From: Pseudofrankia sp. DC12
Lineage (GTDB): Bacteria > Actinomycetota > Actinomycetes > Frankiales > Frankiaceae
Length of the DNA: 64,000 bases
Reading direction: 5' to 3'
Assembly (NCBI RefSeq): GCF_000966285.1
Contig: NZ_KQ031391.1
Coordinates: forward strand, 5,828,430-5,892,429
Position numbers and translations under genes: made by a program. Below are positions 31,938 to 40,010 of the stretch, piece after piece. The notes under the pieces are model-generated. The model ran no database searches. It was not told where the DNA came from and saw nothing but the letters and a program-made list of their open reading frames with translations. Within the stretch, counting starts at the first letter, position 1; each line of letters starts with the position of its first letter.

Positions 31938-32837
31938 ATGACGTCGGCCCGGCGCAGGTCGGCCCTCGCGGTTGTCCGTGGGGTCCCCCGGGTGGTGCTC
32001 GCCGCTGGCGTGGCAGTCGTCCTGCTCGCCGCCACCGTCGCCTGGCTGCTGGTCGGCCGGGCCTCGGGAGGTGCCGGGGTGACGGCCGGCGCCGGCCGGG
32101 CCACGCCGACCCCGGGCGTGGCCGTCGGATCGCTGCCACCGCCGCCGCCCTTGCCTTTGGTGGACGCCCGGGGCCGGGTCGTCGTCCTCGACCCCGGCCA
32201 CGACGGCGGCAACGGCGCGGCGCCGGCCGAGATCAACCGGAAGGTCGACGCCGGCGGCTTCTTGAAGGAGTGCGACACCGTCGGGGCCCAGACGGATGCC
32301 GGCTACCCGGAACACGCCTTCACCTTCGACGTCGCGAACCGGGCGGCGCAGCTGCTGCGCGCCAGGGGAGTGACCGTGGTGCTCACCCGCGACGACGACA
32401 CCGGCATCGGGCCCTGCGTCGACGCCCGGGCCAGGGCGGGCGCGGCCGCCCACGCGGACGTCTCGGTCTCCATCCACGCCGACGGCGGCCCGGCCGCAGG
32501 CTCCGGGTTCCACGTCATCGCGCCGGACCGGGCGCCCGACGGTGTGAACGAAAGGATTCTGACTTCCTCGGCGCGGCTCGCGACCGGGCTGCGGGACGCC
32601 TACGAGGCGGCGACCGGCGAGCAGCCGGCCAACTACGTCGCCAACCAGCAGGGCATCGTCGACCGGTCCGACCTCGGCGGTCTGAACCTCTCGACTGTGC
32701 CGAAGGTCTTCATCGAGTGCGCCAACATGCGAAACGCCGTCGACGCCGCCCGGGTCTCCGACCCCGGCTGGCGCCAGCGCGCGGCCGAGGGCATCGTCGC
32801 CGGCATCCTGCGCTACCTCGCGGCCCCGGCCGGCTGA
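31938..32837 (+). CDS. N-acetylmuramoyl-L-alanine amidase (Amidase_3, Rv3717-like)
   Basis: A 299-residue exported cell-wall hydrolase that cleaves the bond between MurNAc and the stem peptide. A basic start and a hydrophobic helix (residues 18-40) form a signal or anchor, followed by a Pro/Gly-rich linker (PPPPPLPL). The zinc site comprises His88 in LDPGHDGG, Glu125 in YPEHAF and His180 in VSIHADGG, and VFIECANMRN carries the catalytic Glu. It lacks SH3 or LysM cell-wall-binding domains, like the mycobacterial Rv3717 enzyme. It lies 51 bp after the DUF3097 gene and may be co-transcribed. Confidence 0.9.
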   Translation: MTSARRRSALAVVRGVPRVVLAAGVAVVLLAATVAWLLVGRASGGAGVTAGAGRATPTPGVAVGSLPPPPPLPLVDARGRVVVLDPGHDGGNGAAPAEINRKVDAGGFLKECDTVGAQTDAGYPEHAFTFDVANRAAQLLRARGVTVVLTRDDDTGIGPCVDARARAGAAAHADVSVSIHADGGPAAGSGFHVIAPDRAPDGVNERILTSSARLATGLRDAYEAATGEQPANYVANQQGIVDRSDLGGLNLSTVPKVFIECANMRNAVDAARVSDPGWRQRAAEGIVAGILRYLAAPAG

Positions 32838-33359
32838 GCCGGGCCCGTTGGCGCCGGTTCGCGCCCGCGTCGGACCGTTCACGTCGGCCGGTCCGCGCCG
32901 GGCGGCGTCAGTGCGTGACTCGCGCGGCCCCAGTCAGCCGGTGTGATCGTGATCTCCGCGTCCCGCGGAACGCGGAGATGATCACGTCCACGCTCTCGGC
33001 GGCGCCAGAGTCCGCGCAGGTCAGGGCTGGTGCGGGTCACTCGTGCCCCACCTCGCGACCCACGAGTGACCCATCGCGTTGACCGTCGCGCAACATCTGG
33101 ACGACGCTCGCGCGCTGTTCGACGGTCGGGCTCACGGTCCGCTAGAGTGCTACTTGTCGCCACGGCGAACGGCAACGGAGCAGCCGAGCACGACAACCGG
33201 GAGCACGACAACCGGGGAACGCGGCAAACCGGGGCCAAGCGGGCCGGAAGCCTTCTGGTACGCTGCCAAAGGCGAAGAACGAAGGCGCCACGGATCGCGG
33301 CCGAGCAACACCCGACCGCGGGAGGCGGGACGCGAGTCCTGTAGAGTGGGCGCACACAT
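32838..33359 (+). other. Intergenic region upstream of the tRNA cluster
   Basis: About 520 bases with no convincing gene. It contains an imperfect inverted repeat near 32942-32990 (ATCTCCGCGT and ACGCGGAGAT with flanking GTGATC/GATCAC). Two TAGAGT boxes are seen: one at 33143 with TTCGAC 19 bp upstream, and one at 33342, 13 nt before the tRNA-Gly. Either could drive the tRNA operon. Confidence 0.5.
33342..33347 (+). promoter_or_regulatory. Putative -10 box for the tRNA operon
   Basis: TAGAGT ends 12 nt before the first base of tRNA-Gly, so initiation would fall about 6 nt before the tRNA. An identical box occurs at 33143-33148. Neither has a canonical TTGACA at -35. Confidence 0.35.
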
Positions 33360-33432
33360 GCGGACGTGGCTCAGCTGGTAGAGCATCACCTTGCCAAGGT
33401 GAGGGTCGCGGGTTCGAATCCCGTCGTCCGCT
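33360..33432 (+). tRNA. tRNA-Gly (GCC)
   Basis: 73 nt. The acceptor GCGGACG pairs with CGTCCGC and the discriminator is T. The D arm is GCTCAGCTGGTAGAGC. The anticodon stem TCACC/GGTGA encloses TTGCCAA, giving anticodon GCC. The T arm is GCGGGTTCGAATCCCGT. It is the first of three adjacent tRNAs. Confidence 0.96.
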
Positions 33433-33478
33433 CGGAAGTAGCGAGGTCAAGAGGTCCAGCCAATCGCGGCCTCCCCCC

Positions 33479-33550
33479 GGCGGAGTGGCCGAGTGGCTTA
33501 GGCAAGGGCCTGCAAAGCCCTGTACGCGGGTTCGATTCCCGCCTCCGCCT
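33479..33550 (+). tRNA. tRNA-Cys (GCA)
   Basis: 72 nt. The acceptor GGCGGAG pairs with CTCCGCC, with discriminator T. The anticodon loop CTGCAAA in the stem AGGGC/GCCCT gives anticodon GCA. The T arm is GCGGGTTCGATTCCCGC. No CCA is encoded. Confidence 0.96.
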
Positions 33551-33591
33551 CGCACTTACCCACGTGCAGCATTCCCACGGTGCACAGTTGA

Positions 33592-33663
33592 GGGCGATTA
33601 GCTCAGTGGGAGAGCGCTACCTTGACACGGTAGAGGTCACTGGTTCAATCCCAGTATCGCCCA
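33592..33663 (+). tRNA. tRNA-Val (GAC)
   Basis: 72 nt. The acceptor GGGCGAT pairs with ATCGCCC, with discriminator A. The loop TTGACAC in the stem CTACC/GGTAG gives anticodon GAC. It is followed after about 70 nt by a repeat also found after the second tRNA-Val, then by a strong terminator. Confidence 0.96.
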
Positions 33664-33731
33664 CGAGCCGGGATTCCTATGCTCGTCGCCTTGGCGTGCC
33701 CGTTGCCTTGGCGCGACTTCATTTCGGCCGT

Positions 33732-33800
33732 GATGTCCGCCCAGGGGTGGCGACCCCCTGGAATCCCCGGGTCAGTCAGGGCTTCGTCCCCGACGCCCCC
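33732..33800 (+). repeat. Dispersed intergenic repeat, copy A (after tRNA-Val GAC)
   Basis: The core GATGTCCGCCCAGGGG then GCGACCCCCTGGAA, CCCCGGGTCAG and GGGCTTCGTCCCCGAC matches 36117-36180, which follows the other tRNA-Val. Copies C and D flank yebC. Confidence 0.8.
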
Positions 33801-33834
33801 AGGGCCGCCGCGCTTCGCGCGGGCGGCCCTTTTT
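33801..33834 (+). terminator. Intrinsic terminator of the tRNA cluster
   Basis: AGGGCCGCCGCGC pairs with GCGCGGGCGGCCCT (one bulged G) around a short TTC loop, and is followed by TTTTC. It lies 138 nt after tRNA-Val. Confidence 0.88.
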
Positions 33835-34145
33835 CATTTGGAGCGTCCTGGTCTCTGGGCGCAGGGTTGGGTCACTGGTTTCTGGCGGCTCTTGCCTTGG
33901 TCGTTGTTTCTGGCTCCGGGGTACGTCTGATGGCGTTCACTCGTTGGGAGCGGTGACCAGGTTCCGCCTTCGCGGATCCTGGGCGTCTTTCGTGTGAGTG
34001 GATTTCAGCGCGGTGGGTGTCGTGCGGTCGGTCGCTTTGTCTCCGGGTTTTGATGGTGGTGGCGTTTTGTCGTGGGTGTCACGTCCTGGCGGGGTGGGAC
34101 GGGTGGGGTATTTGCCGTGGCGGGGGAGCGCGATGAGGGCGGCGT

Positions 34146-34898
34146 GTGGCGTCAGCGATGATGGGACGTGTGGCTCGACTGAATGATCTGGGGCAGCCGG
34201 TCGGAGAGCCGGTCGACTGGTTCGGTGCCCGGGCGCCACGGGCGCGCGACCTTGTCGGCCGTTGGGTCCGGCTGGGCCCGTTGTCCGCCGCGGAACACGC
34301 GCGGCACGTGGTGGACCGACTGGGTGCGCACCCTGACCTGTGGACCTACCAGGCTGAGGACGCGCCCGCCGACGCCGCGACCGCGGGGCGCGCGATCGAC
34401 GCCATGACCGGACGGCCGGACACCTGTGCCTTCGCGATCGTGGACCGGGCCAGCGACGCGTTTCAGGGCCGGGTCGCGCTGTTGCGCAGCCAACCGAGCA
34501 TCGGTTCCATCGAGGTCGGCTGGATTCTCTACGCGCCGTCCCTGCAGCGAACCCGCGCCGCGACCGAGGTGCAGTACCTGCTCATGAGGTATGCCTTCGA
34601 CGAGCTGGGCTACCGCCGGTACGAATGGAAGTGCGACAGCCTGAACCAGCCCTCCCGGGCGGCCGCGGCCCGGCTGGGTTTCGTCGAGGAGGGCACCTGG
34701 CGTAACGCCCTGGTCGTGAAGGGGCGTAACCGGGACACCACCTGGTTCTCGATCACCGACCGGGAATGGCCTCTGGTCCGGCTGGGGTTCGAGGCCTGGC
34801 TGGCTGACGAGAACTTCGACGAGTCGGGCCGCCAGCGCCGGACCCTCGCCGAGCTCCGCGCGGCGTGCGCGCACCGGGCGGCCCGGGTCTCCGGCTGA
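34146..34898 (+). CDS. GNAT-family N-acetyltransferase (RimJ/RimL type)
   Basis: 250 residues. The start RVARLNDLGQPVGEPVDWF and the domain order match the RimJ/L-like acetyltransferases of actinomycetes: a beta-strand-rich N-terminus, FQGRVALLRSQPSIGSIEVGWI (strands around the acetyl-CoA site), TRAATEVQYLLMRYAFDELGYRRYEWKCDSLNQPSRAAAARLGF split over residues about 138-180, then a C-terminal extension. Such enzymes acetylate protein N-termini or small amines; the substrate is unknown. GTG at 34146 has GAGGG 6 nt upstream; ATG at 34158 or 34161 is also possible. It converges with the ssgB gene and shares a terminator with it. Confidence 0.85.
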   Translation: MASAMMGRVARLNDLGQPVGEPVDWFGARAPRARDLVGRWVRLGPLSAAEHARHVVDRLGAHPDLWTYQAEDAPADAATAGRAIDAMTGRPDTCAFAIVDRASDAFQGRVALLRSQPSIGSIEVGWILYAPSLQRTRAATEVQYLLMRYAFDELGYRRYEWKCDSLNQPSRAAAARLGFVEEGTWRNALVVKGRNRDTTWFSITDREWPLVRLGFEAWLADENFDESGRQRRTLAELRAACAHRAARVSG

Positions 34899-34923
34899 GA
34901 GCCGGAGCTTCACCATGAGAAAA

Positions 34924-34953
34924 GCCCGCCCGGTGGTTTCCCACCGGGCGGGC
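34924..34953. terminator. Bidirectional terminator between the GNAT gene and ssgB
   Basis: A perfect 13-bp stem (GCCCGCCCGGTGG with CCACCGGGCGGGC) around TTTC. Reading left to right it is followed by CTGGCGATTTTG; reading right to left it runs directly into TTTTCTC. It sits between two convergent genes and probably serves both. Confidence 0.88.
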
Positions 34954-35032
34954 CTGGCGATTTTGTCGTTCGCCGGACGGTGCCCGCACCGGATTCTCCG
35001 CGGGTCGGGCTGTACCGCCCGACCCGGGCGCA

Positions 35033-35464
35033 TCACCGGTCGGGGCCGCCCCAGATAAGCAGGGCCAGCTCGGCGTCGAGGTCGATCACGTCGCTCTCGC
35101 TTCCGAGCGGGACCGCCGCGTAGGTACGCCGCAGGAAGGCGAGTACCTCGGAACGCGGCATCTCGAACAGCGCGTGCCCAGACGGGCTGGACAGCGACAG
35201 GCAGACGATCCGTCCGCCTGACTGCGCGGCCGGCCAGACCTGGACGTCGCCGTCGCCCGCCGGGCGGCGCACACCGTCACTCAGGAGCTGGCGGGCGAAG
35301 GTCCACTCGACGACCTCGTCCGCTCCGGTGCGGAACCCGATGCTGACCGCGTATGGGTCATCGGGCTCGTACCGGACCGTCGCGGCGACGGGGACCGGGG
35401 CCCCTCCGGGTACGACGAGCCGGAGGGCGAGTTCTGCGGTGATCGAATCGTGACGAATAGTCAT
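35033..35464 (-). CDS. ssgB: SsgA-family sporulation/cell-division protein (SsgB type)
   Basis: 143 residues. Family features are the start MTIRHDSITAELALRLVVPG, VAATVRYEPDDPYAVSIGFRTG, VEWTFARQLLSDGVRRPAGDGDVQVWP split at residues about 50-80, and the C-terminal FLRRTYAAVPLGSE. SsgB localises FtsZ at sporulation septa in Streptomyces; its presence indicates a filamentous, sporangium- or spore-forming actinomycete. The ATG at 35464 is preceded by GAGAGG. The assignment to SsgB rather than another SsgA-like paralogue is based on general resemblance. Confidence 0.88.
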   Translation of the reverse strand: MTIRHDSITAELALRLVVPGGAPVPVAATVRYEPDDPYAVSIGFRTGADEVVEWTFARQLLSDGVRRPAGDGDVQVWPAAQSGGRIVCLSLSSPSGHALFEMPRSEVLAFLRRTYAAVPLGSESDVIDLDAELALLIWGGPDR

Positions 35465-35994
35465 CGGGCGGCCTCTCAGCGGTGCGGTGGTGCGGGCGAG
35501 CACCCGTGTAACGAGATGGTTCCCTCTCTGAGGCTCGTAGGAAACAAGATTATGCCAAGACAACATCCGTTACGGCCGTTCGGGCGACTTGCCCGGCCGG
35601 GGAGCGGTGCCCACCTTCGTGAGGCCCCCGAACCGGCCTGGCCCCGGTGTCAGACCGCGTCCTGAGAGATGACGACAGACCGAATCATGATCCATCGGTA
35701 GCCCCCAGACACGGGCCTCACTGCCGTGGCCGTGCGCAGACATCGTTCCCCGCGCAGCGGACCTCAACCCCGGCGAGAACCGTCCAACGCCCATGGGACC
35801 ACCAGCGGCCGGACATCGCAGAGACATCGGCCGGACATGCTCCCGACGCCGGCCTGGTCGTCGAACGAGACGCCACCGACACGGCGTTCCGCACCTCCCG
35901 TCAGGTTGTGTAAGCTGAGCCCGCAGCACGATCGACACGCGCCGGCCGGACCTGCTCTCTGGTCCCGCCCAGCCGGTCGAAGTGCCTGCGGCTC
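35465..35994 (-). other. Upstream region of ssgB and tRNA-Val
   Basis: 530 bases without a supportable gene. It is less GC-rich around 35535-35565 (AACAAGATTATGCCAAGACAAC), which is the likeliest site for the ssgB promoter. No palindrome or tandem repeat stood out. Confidence 0.4.
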
Positions 35995-36066
35995 GGGCGT
36001 ATAGCTCAGGGGTAGAGCGCTGCCTTCACACGGCAGAGGCCCGTGGTTCGAAACCACGTACGCCCA
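35995..36066 (+). tRNA. tRNA-Val (CAC)
   Basis: 72 nt. The acceptor GGGCGTA pairs with TACGCCC, with discriminator A. The loop TTCACAC in the stem CTGCC/GGCAG gives anticodon CAC. The T arm is CGTGGTTCGAAACCACG. It is a singleton and is followed, like tRNA-Val (GAC), by a copy of the GATGTC repeat. Confidence 0.96.
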
Positions 36067-36870
36067 CCGAGTCGGATCCTCCTGTTCGCCGCCTTTGGCG
36101 GCTCGCGGGGGACCGCGATGTCTGCCCAGGGGGGCGACCCCCTGGAACCCCCGGGTCAGGGGCTTCGCCCCCGACACCCCCGTTCGTTCGCCTTTGGCTC
36201 GCTTCGCCTTGTGGTTGGGTTTGCCGCCTTTGGCGGCTCCCCTGTGGTGGCTGTGTTCAGGGGGATCTCCGGACGTCGTGGGTGGGGGGCTTCGCTCCGA
36301 CACCCTGTTCGTTCGCCTTCGGCTCACGTCACTTTGGGTTACGGGGTCCTGCTCGCCGCTGTGGTGGCTGGCCGGTCGTGGGGTTTGGGGCTTGGGCGGT
36401 GGGGTGGAGGCGGCTGGGTCCTGGGGGCTCCCTTGCTGGTCCGGGGCGGGGTCGTGTGGGCGCCGGGTGGGTGGGGCGTCGTTTGGAGTCTCGTGGGTGG
36501 GGGGACTGCGGGCCACTGATCGGTGGGGGGAGTGTCCGGGGGCGGGGGGTACGGGGTGGGTGGGTCACCCTGGGTGGCGGCGTGGCGCGGGTTGGAGTCA
36601 CCCGGTGTGGCTGGCGACGGGGGCGTCAGGTGGTCCGGGGGTGGGGGCGGAGGACTGATCAAGGGGGGTGGTCGGGGGGTGGATTGGGCGGCGTTCGGGG
36701 CTGGGGGTGCTGGTACGGTCGGGGGCACGGTTCCCCGGGGCGCCGTCGGCGCGGCGTTGGACGGGCTCTTAGCTGATTTCACGGACTGTCATGTGACGTC
36801 AGGGCCGTCGGCGGGGGTGCCGTGGAACGGACATGAGGTAGAGGTTCTTGCGCAGCAAGCTGGACGGCCG
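36067..36870 (+). other. G-rich, repeat-containing region between tRNA-Val and the HIT gene
   Basis: About 800 bases. The left part has two GCCGCC-TTT-GGCGGC hairpins (the first at 36088) and repeat copy B. From about 36360 to 36720 the plus strand is extremely G-rich, with dozens of GGGG runs and few C runs, so G-quadruplexes are likely on that strand. Open frames here look composition-driven. The threonyl-tRNA synthetase gene often found before this HIT gene is absent. Confidence 0.6.
36117..36180 (+). repeat. Dispersed intergenic repeat, copy B (after tRNA-Val CAC)
   Basis: GATGTCTGCCCAGGGG then GCGACCCCCTGGAA, CCCCCGGGTCAGGGG and CTTCGCCCCCGACACCCC. It corresponds block by block to 33732-33800. 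Confidence 0.8.
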
Positions 36871-37482
36871 GTGACCGACACCACCACGCCCGCGGGGGTC
36901 CCCGGAGACCCACACCAGCTGGCTCCAGGCGGAGCGAAGGTTCCCCTCGACGAGCAGGCCGGCGTCGGCATGCGGGACGCGTTCCAGCGGCTGTACACCC
37001 CGCACCGGATGGCCTACATCAAGGGCGAGGGCCGCACCGACGAGAGCGCCTGCCCGTTCTGCGAGATCCCGGGCCTGAGCGACGAGGACGGCCTGGTCGT
37101 CGCCCGCGGCACCGACGTCTACGCCGTGCTGAACCTTTATCCGTACAACGCCGGTCATCTGATGGTCGTCCCGTACCGGCACGTGGCCGACTACGCCGAC
37201 CTCACCCCGGACGAGGCCGTCGAGATGGCCTTCTTCATGCAGAAGGCGCTGCGCGCGCTGCGGCTGGCCAGCGGCGCGCACGGCTTCAACACCGGGATGA
37301 ACCTCGGCACCATCGCCGGCGCGGGGATCGCCGGGCACGTCCACCAGCACGTCGTGCCGCGCTGGGGCGGGGACACGAACTTCATGCCGGTCGTCGGCGG
37401 CACCCGGGTCCTGCCCGCACTCCTTCCCGACACCCGCACCCTCATCGCCGAGGCCTGGCAGAAGATCGCAAGCGACAGCTGA
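36871..37482 (+). CDS. HIT-family hydrolase / Ap4A phosphorylase-like protein
   Basis: 203 residues. The histidine triad is GHVHQHVVPRW, with His156, His158 and His160, which forms the nucleotidyl-transfer active site. CPFC (Cys61, Cys64) begins a probable zinc-binding element, and AVLNLYPYNAGHLMVVPYRHV is the conserved core. The protein resembles mycobacterial Rv2613c, described as an AP4A phosphorylase. GTG at 36871 gives an N-terminus like that of relatives (the segment GVGMRDAFQRL follows about 30 residues in). A long open frame from 36523 is a compositional artefact. It converges with the EF-G2 gene. Confidence 0.9.
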   Translation: MTDTTTPAGVPGDPHQLAPGGAKVPLDEQAGVGMRDAFQRLYTPHRMAYIKGEGRTDESACPFCEIPGLSDEDGLVVARGTDVYAVLNLYPYNAGHLMVVPYRHVADYADLTPDEAVEMAFFMQKALRALRLASGAHGFNTGMNLGTIAGAGIAGHVHQHVVPRWGGDTNFMPVVGGTRVLPALLPDTRTLIAEAWQKIASDS

Positions 37483-37487
37483 GACGA

Positions 37488-37522
37488 CGGCTGGGACGGG
37501 CCGTCAGTGCCCGCCCCAGCCG
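37488..37522. terminator. Hairpin between convergent HIT and EF-G2 genes
   Basis: CGGCTGGGACGGG pairs with CCCGCCCCAGCCG with a single A-C mismatch around a 9-nt loop. It occupies nearly all of the 48-bp gap and probably ends both transcripts. Confidence 0.75.
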
Positions 37523-37530
37523 CCGGCGAC

Positions 37531-39645
37531 TCAGCCGGCCCGATCCTTGATGATGGTCGCGGCCAGGTGTTCGGGCATCGGCTCGTGGCGGCTGAGATGG
37601 CGGGTGAAGGTGCCCGTGCCCTGGGTGAGCGCGCGCAGTTCGACCGCGTACCGGAGCATCTCCAGCTCGGGGACCTCCGCCCGGACCACCGTGCGTCCCA
37701 CGTCGCCCGCGCCCAACGGCTCCATACCGATGACCCGGCCACGCCGGCTGGACAGGTCGCCCATCACGGCGCCGACGTGCTCGTCGGGCACGAGGACGGA
37801 CACGTCCAGCAGCGGCTCGAGCAGCGCCACGCCGGCCTTCGCGGCCGCGTCGCGCAGCGCGAGCCCGCCGGCCACCTGGAAGGCCAGGTCGGACGAGTCC
37901 ACGCTGTGCGCCTTCCCGTCGACGAGCCGGACCCGGATGTCCACCATCGGGTGGCCGGTGGCCACGCCCCTGGCCATCTGCGCGGCCAGCCCCTTCTGGA
38001 CTGAGGGGATGAACGCCCGTGGAACCGCGCCGCCGACGACCTCGTCGACGAACTCGAAGCCGGCCCCAGAGGGCAGCGGCTCCACCTCGATCTGGCAGAT
38101 GGCGTACTGACCGTGCCCGCCGGACTGCTTCACGAGCCGGCCCAGGCCGTGAGCCGGGCCGCGCACCGTCTCCCGCAGCGCGATCCGGGGCTCCTGCCGG
38201 TCCACGTCGACGCCGTACCGGCTGGCGAGCCGCTCGATCAGGACGTCGGCGTGCGCCTCACCCATGCACCACAGCAGCAGTTGGGCGGTCTCCGGGTCCG
38301 TGCGGACTGTCACCGTCGGGTCCTCGGCGGCCAGTCGTGCCAACGCCGTCGGCAGCTTGTCCTCGTCGGACTTCGTCCTGGCCGTGATCGCGACCGGCAG
38401 CAGCGGCTCCGGCATCATCCAGGGGGCCAGCAGCCGGGGGTCGTCCCGGTCCGAGATGGTGTCGCCGGTCTCGGCCGTGCCGAGCTTGGTCACCACGCAG
38501 ATCCCGCCCGCGGCGCAGGCGTCGACCGCGTGCAGCGCCGTGCCGTCCGGCGCCTGCAGCGCGCCGATCTTCTCATCGACGTCGTGGTCGGGATGGCCGG
38601 CGGCGGCCCGGCCGTGGCCGCTGACGCGCACGGTCGCGTCCGGGCGCAGCGTCCCGGAGAAGACCCGGACCAGGGACATCCGGCCGACGTACGGGTCGGT
38701 CGTCGTGCGGACGACCTCGGCGAGCAGCGGGCCGTCCGGGTCCGCCGCCATCCCCGGGCAGCCCGAGCCGTCGCACCGGGTCAGCGGCGGCAGCGGGTGC
38801 TCGGCCGGGGAAGGGAACGCGTCGACCATCAGGTCGAGCAGCTCGACCGAGCCGACCGGCAGGCCGGCGCCGCCGGCGGCCCGGGCGAACGGCAGCACCG
38901 GGTGGAAATGGCCGCGGGCGATCGCGGTCTCGGCGTCGTCCAGCAGCGTTCCCGGGTCGAGATCCTCGCCGCCGAGGTAGCGGTCGAGCAGGGTCTCGTC
39001 CTCGCTCTCGGCGATGATGCCCTCAATGAGGGCGCCTCGGGCGTCCTGGGCGGCGCCGTCGAGCTCCGCACGGTCGGCCAGGTCGCGCCGGTCCTTGCCG
39101 GCGTACTCGACGACGTGGCCGGTGAGCAGCCCGAACAGGCGGCTACCGGCCCCGGGCCGGGAGGACCCGTCCGGCAGGTAGACGGGGAGCACGCCGGCGC
39201 CGAACGCCTCCTGGCAGGCGGTGACGGCGGCGGCGAAGTCGGCCCGCGGGTGGTCGAGCCGGGTCACGACGACCGCGCGGGGCATGTCGACCGCCGCGCA
39301 CTCGGCCCACAGTGCCTTCGTCGCGCCATCGACCCCGTCGACCGCGCTCACGACGAACAGGGCGGCGTCGGCGGCCCGCAGGCCGGCGCGCAGCTCGCCG
39401 ACGAAGTCCGGGTAGCCCGGCGTGTCCAGCAGGTTGATCGTCATGTCGCGGTGGCGCAGCGCGGACAACGTCAGGCTGGTCCCGCGGGTCGATCGGTGTT
39501 CGGCATCCCCGTGGCGGCCCTGCTGGGCCGAGCCGGCGCCACCGGCACCGGCCACGGCCAGCAGGTCCTCGGCCAGCGCGGTCTTGCCCGCGCCGGTATG
39601 GCCCACGAGGACGACGTTGCGGACATCAGCCGCGGTAAACGGCAT
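37531..39645 (-). CDS. Elongation factor G-like GTPase (EF-G2)
   Basis: 704 residues with EF-G domain order. In the GTPase domain, G1 is GHTGAGKT (15-22) and G3 is DTPGYPDF. The G4 position reads TRLD in place of the NKxD of true EF-G, which is characteristic of the actinobacterial EF-G2 paralogue. Domain II has PYVGRMSLVRVFSGTL, domain IV GGHGQYAICQIEVEPL, and domain V ends AVELRALTQGTGTFTRHLSRHEPMPEHL. EF-G2 in mycobacteria binds GTP but does not support translocation; its role is unclear. GGAGGCC precedes the ATG at 39645. It is the only minus-strand gene inside the otherwise plus-strand block from 36.9 to 59.4 kb. Confidence 0.9.
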   Translation of the reverse strand: MPFTAADVRNVVLVGHTGAGKTALAEDLLAVAGAGGAGSAQQGRHGDAEHRSTRGTSLTLSALRHRDMTINLLDTPGYPDFVGELRAGLRAADAALFVVSAVDGVDGATKALWAECAAVDMPRAVVVTRLDHPRADFAAAVTACQEAFGAGVLPVYLPDGSSRPGAGSRLFGLLTGHVVEYAGKDRRDLADRAELDGAAQDARGALIEGIIAESEDETLLDRYLGGEDLDPGTLLDDAETAIARGHFHPVLPFARAAGGAGLPVGSVELLDLMVDAFPSPAEHPLPPLTRCDGSGCPGMAADPDGPLLAEVVRTTTDPYVGRMSLVRVFSGTLRPDATVRVSGHGRAAAGHPDHDVDEKIGALQAPDGTALHAVDACAAGGICVVTKLGTAETGDTISDRDDPRLLAPWMMPEPLLPVAITARTKSDEDKLPTALARLAAEDPTVTVRTDPETAQLLLWCMGEAHADVLIERLASRYGVDVDRQEPRIALRETVRGPAHGLGRLVKQSGGHGQYAICQIEVEPLPSGAGFEFVDEVVGGAVPRAFIPSVQKGLAAQMARGVATGHPMVDIRVRLVDGKAHSVDSSDLAFQVAGGLALRDAAAKAGVALLEPLLDVSVLVPDEHVGAVMGDLSSRRGRVIGMEPLGAGDVGRTVVRAEVPELEMLRYAVELRALTQGTGTFTRHLSRHEPMPEHLAATIIKDRAG

Positions 39646-40010
39646 CTCCGGCCTCCGTTCGGTCGTGCCGAACGCCGCCGGCGCGTCAGCGAACTGGCGC
39701 GTCAGTGGACAGAGGCCGCGACGGGCGCACTGGAGAAGCGCGTTCGGTTGCGTGCGCCCCTGGCGATCCGCGCCCGGCGGATCGCTGGGAGTCGGGCGGC
39801 CTCCCTCGCTCGGACGGTTGCGACGTCGCCGCCCAGCGTGCGCCCCTGTGATGTAACGCACAAGACCTCATCGGTTCCTCCTGTGTGGCATGCCGTCCAT
39901 CTGGGGCTCGCGACCCGTCCGGCGGCCCGGGTGTGGCGGGCGGCGCGGGCGGTGCCGCTGGGTAGGGTGAACCCGCGCGAACACCCCGCGCCGGACACGA
40001 CGGGACGGAC
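39646..40010. other. Divergent promoter region of the EF-G2 gene and pgsA
   Basis: 365 bases with no gene signal. Promoters for both directions should be here. No palindrome stood out. The last part (GGGTAGGGTGAACC) may include the pgsA promoter. Confidence 0.4.

Larger units (their letters stand above)
33664..34145 (+). other. Intergenic region between the tRNA cluster and the GNAT gene
   Basis: About 480 bases with no supported gene. It contains a copy of the dispersed GATGTC repeat (33732-33800), the tRNA operon terminator (33801-33834) and a relatively T-rich stretch from 33840 to 34100 that probably includes the GNAT promoter. Confidence 0.5.

Noticed and set aside
33732-36180. Integration sites (att) of a genomic island at the tRNA genes
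   Set aside because: The shared repeats begin 50-70 nt beyond the tRNA ends and do not duplicate the tRNA 3' ends; no integrase gene lies between them.
36523-36870. Upstream extension of the HIT protein to an ATG at 36523
   Set aside because: The extra 116 residues are Gly/Val/Trp-rich translation of a G-run tract. Family length and the conserved N-terminus fit the GTG at 36871.
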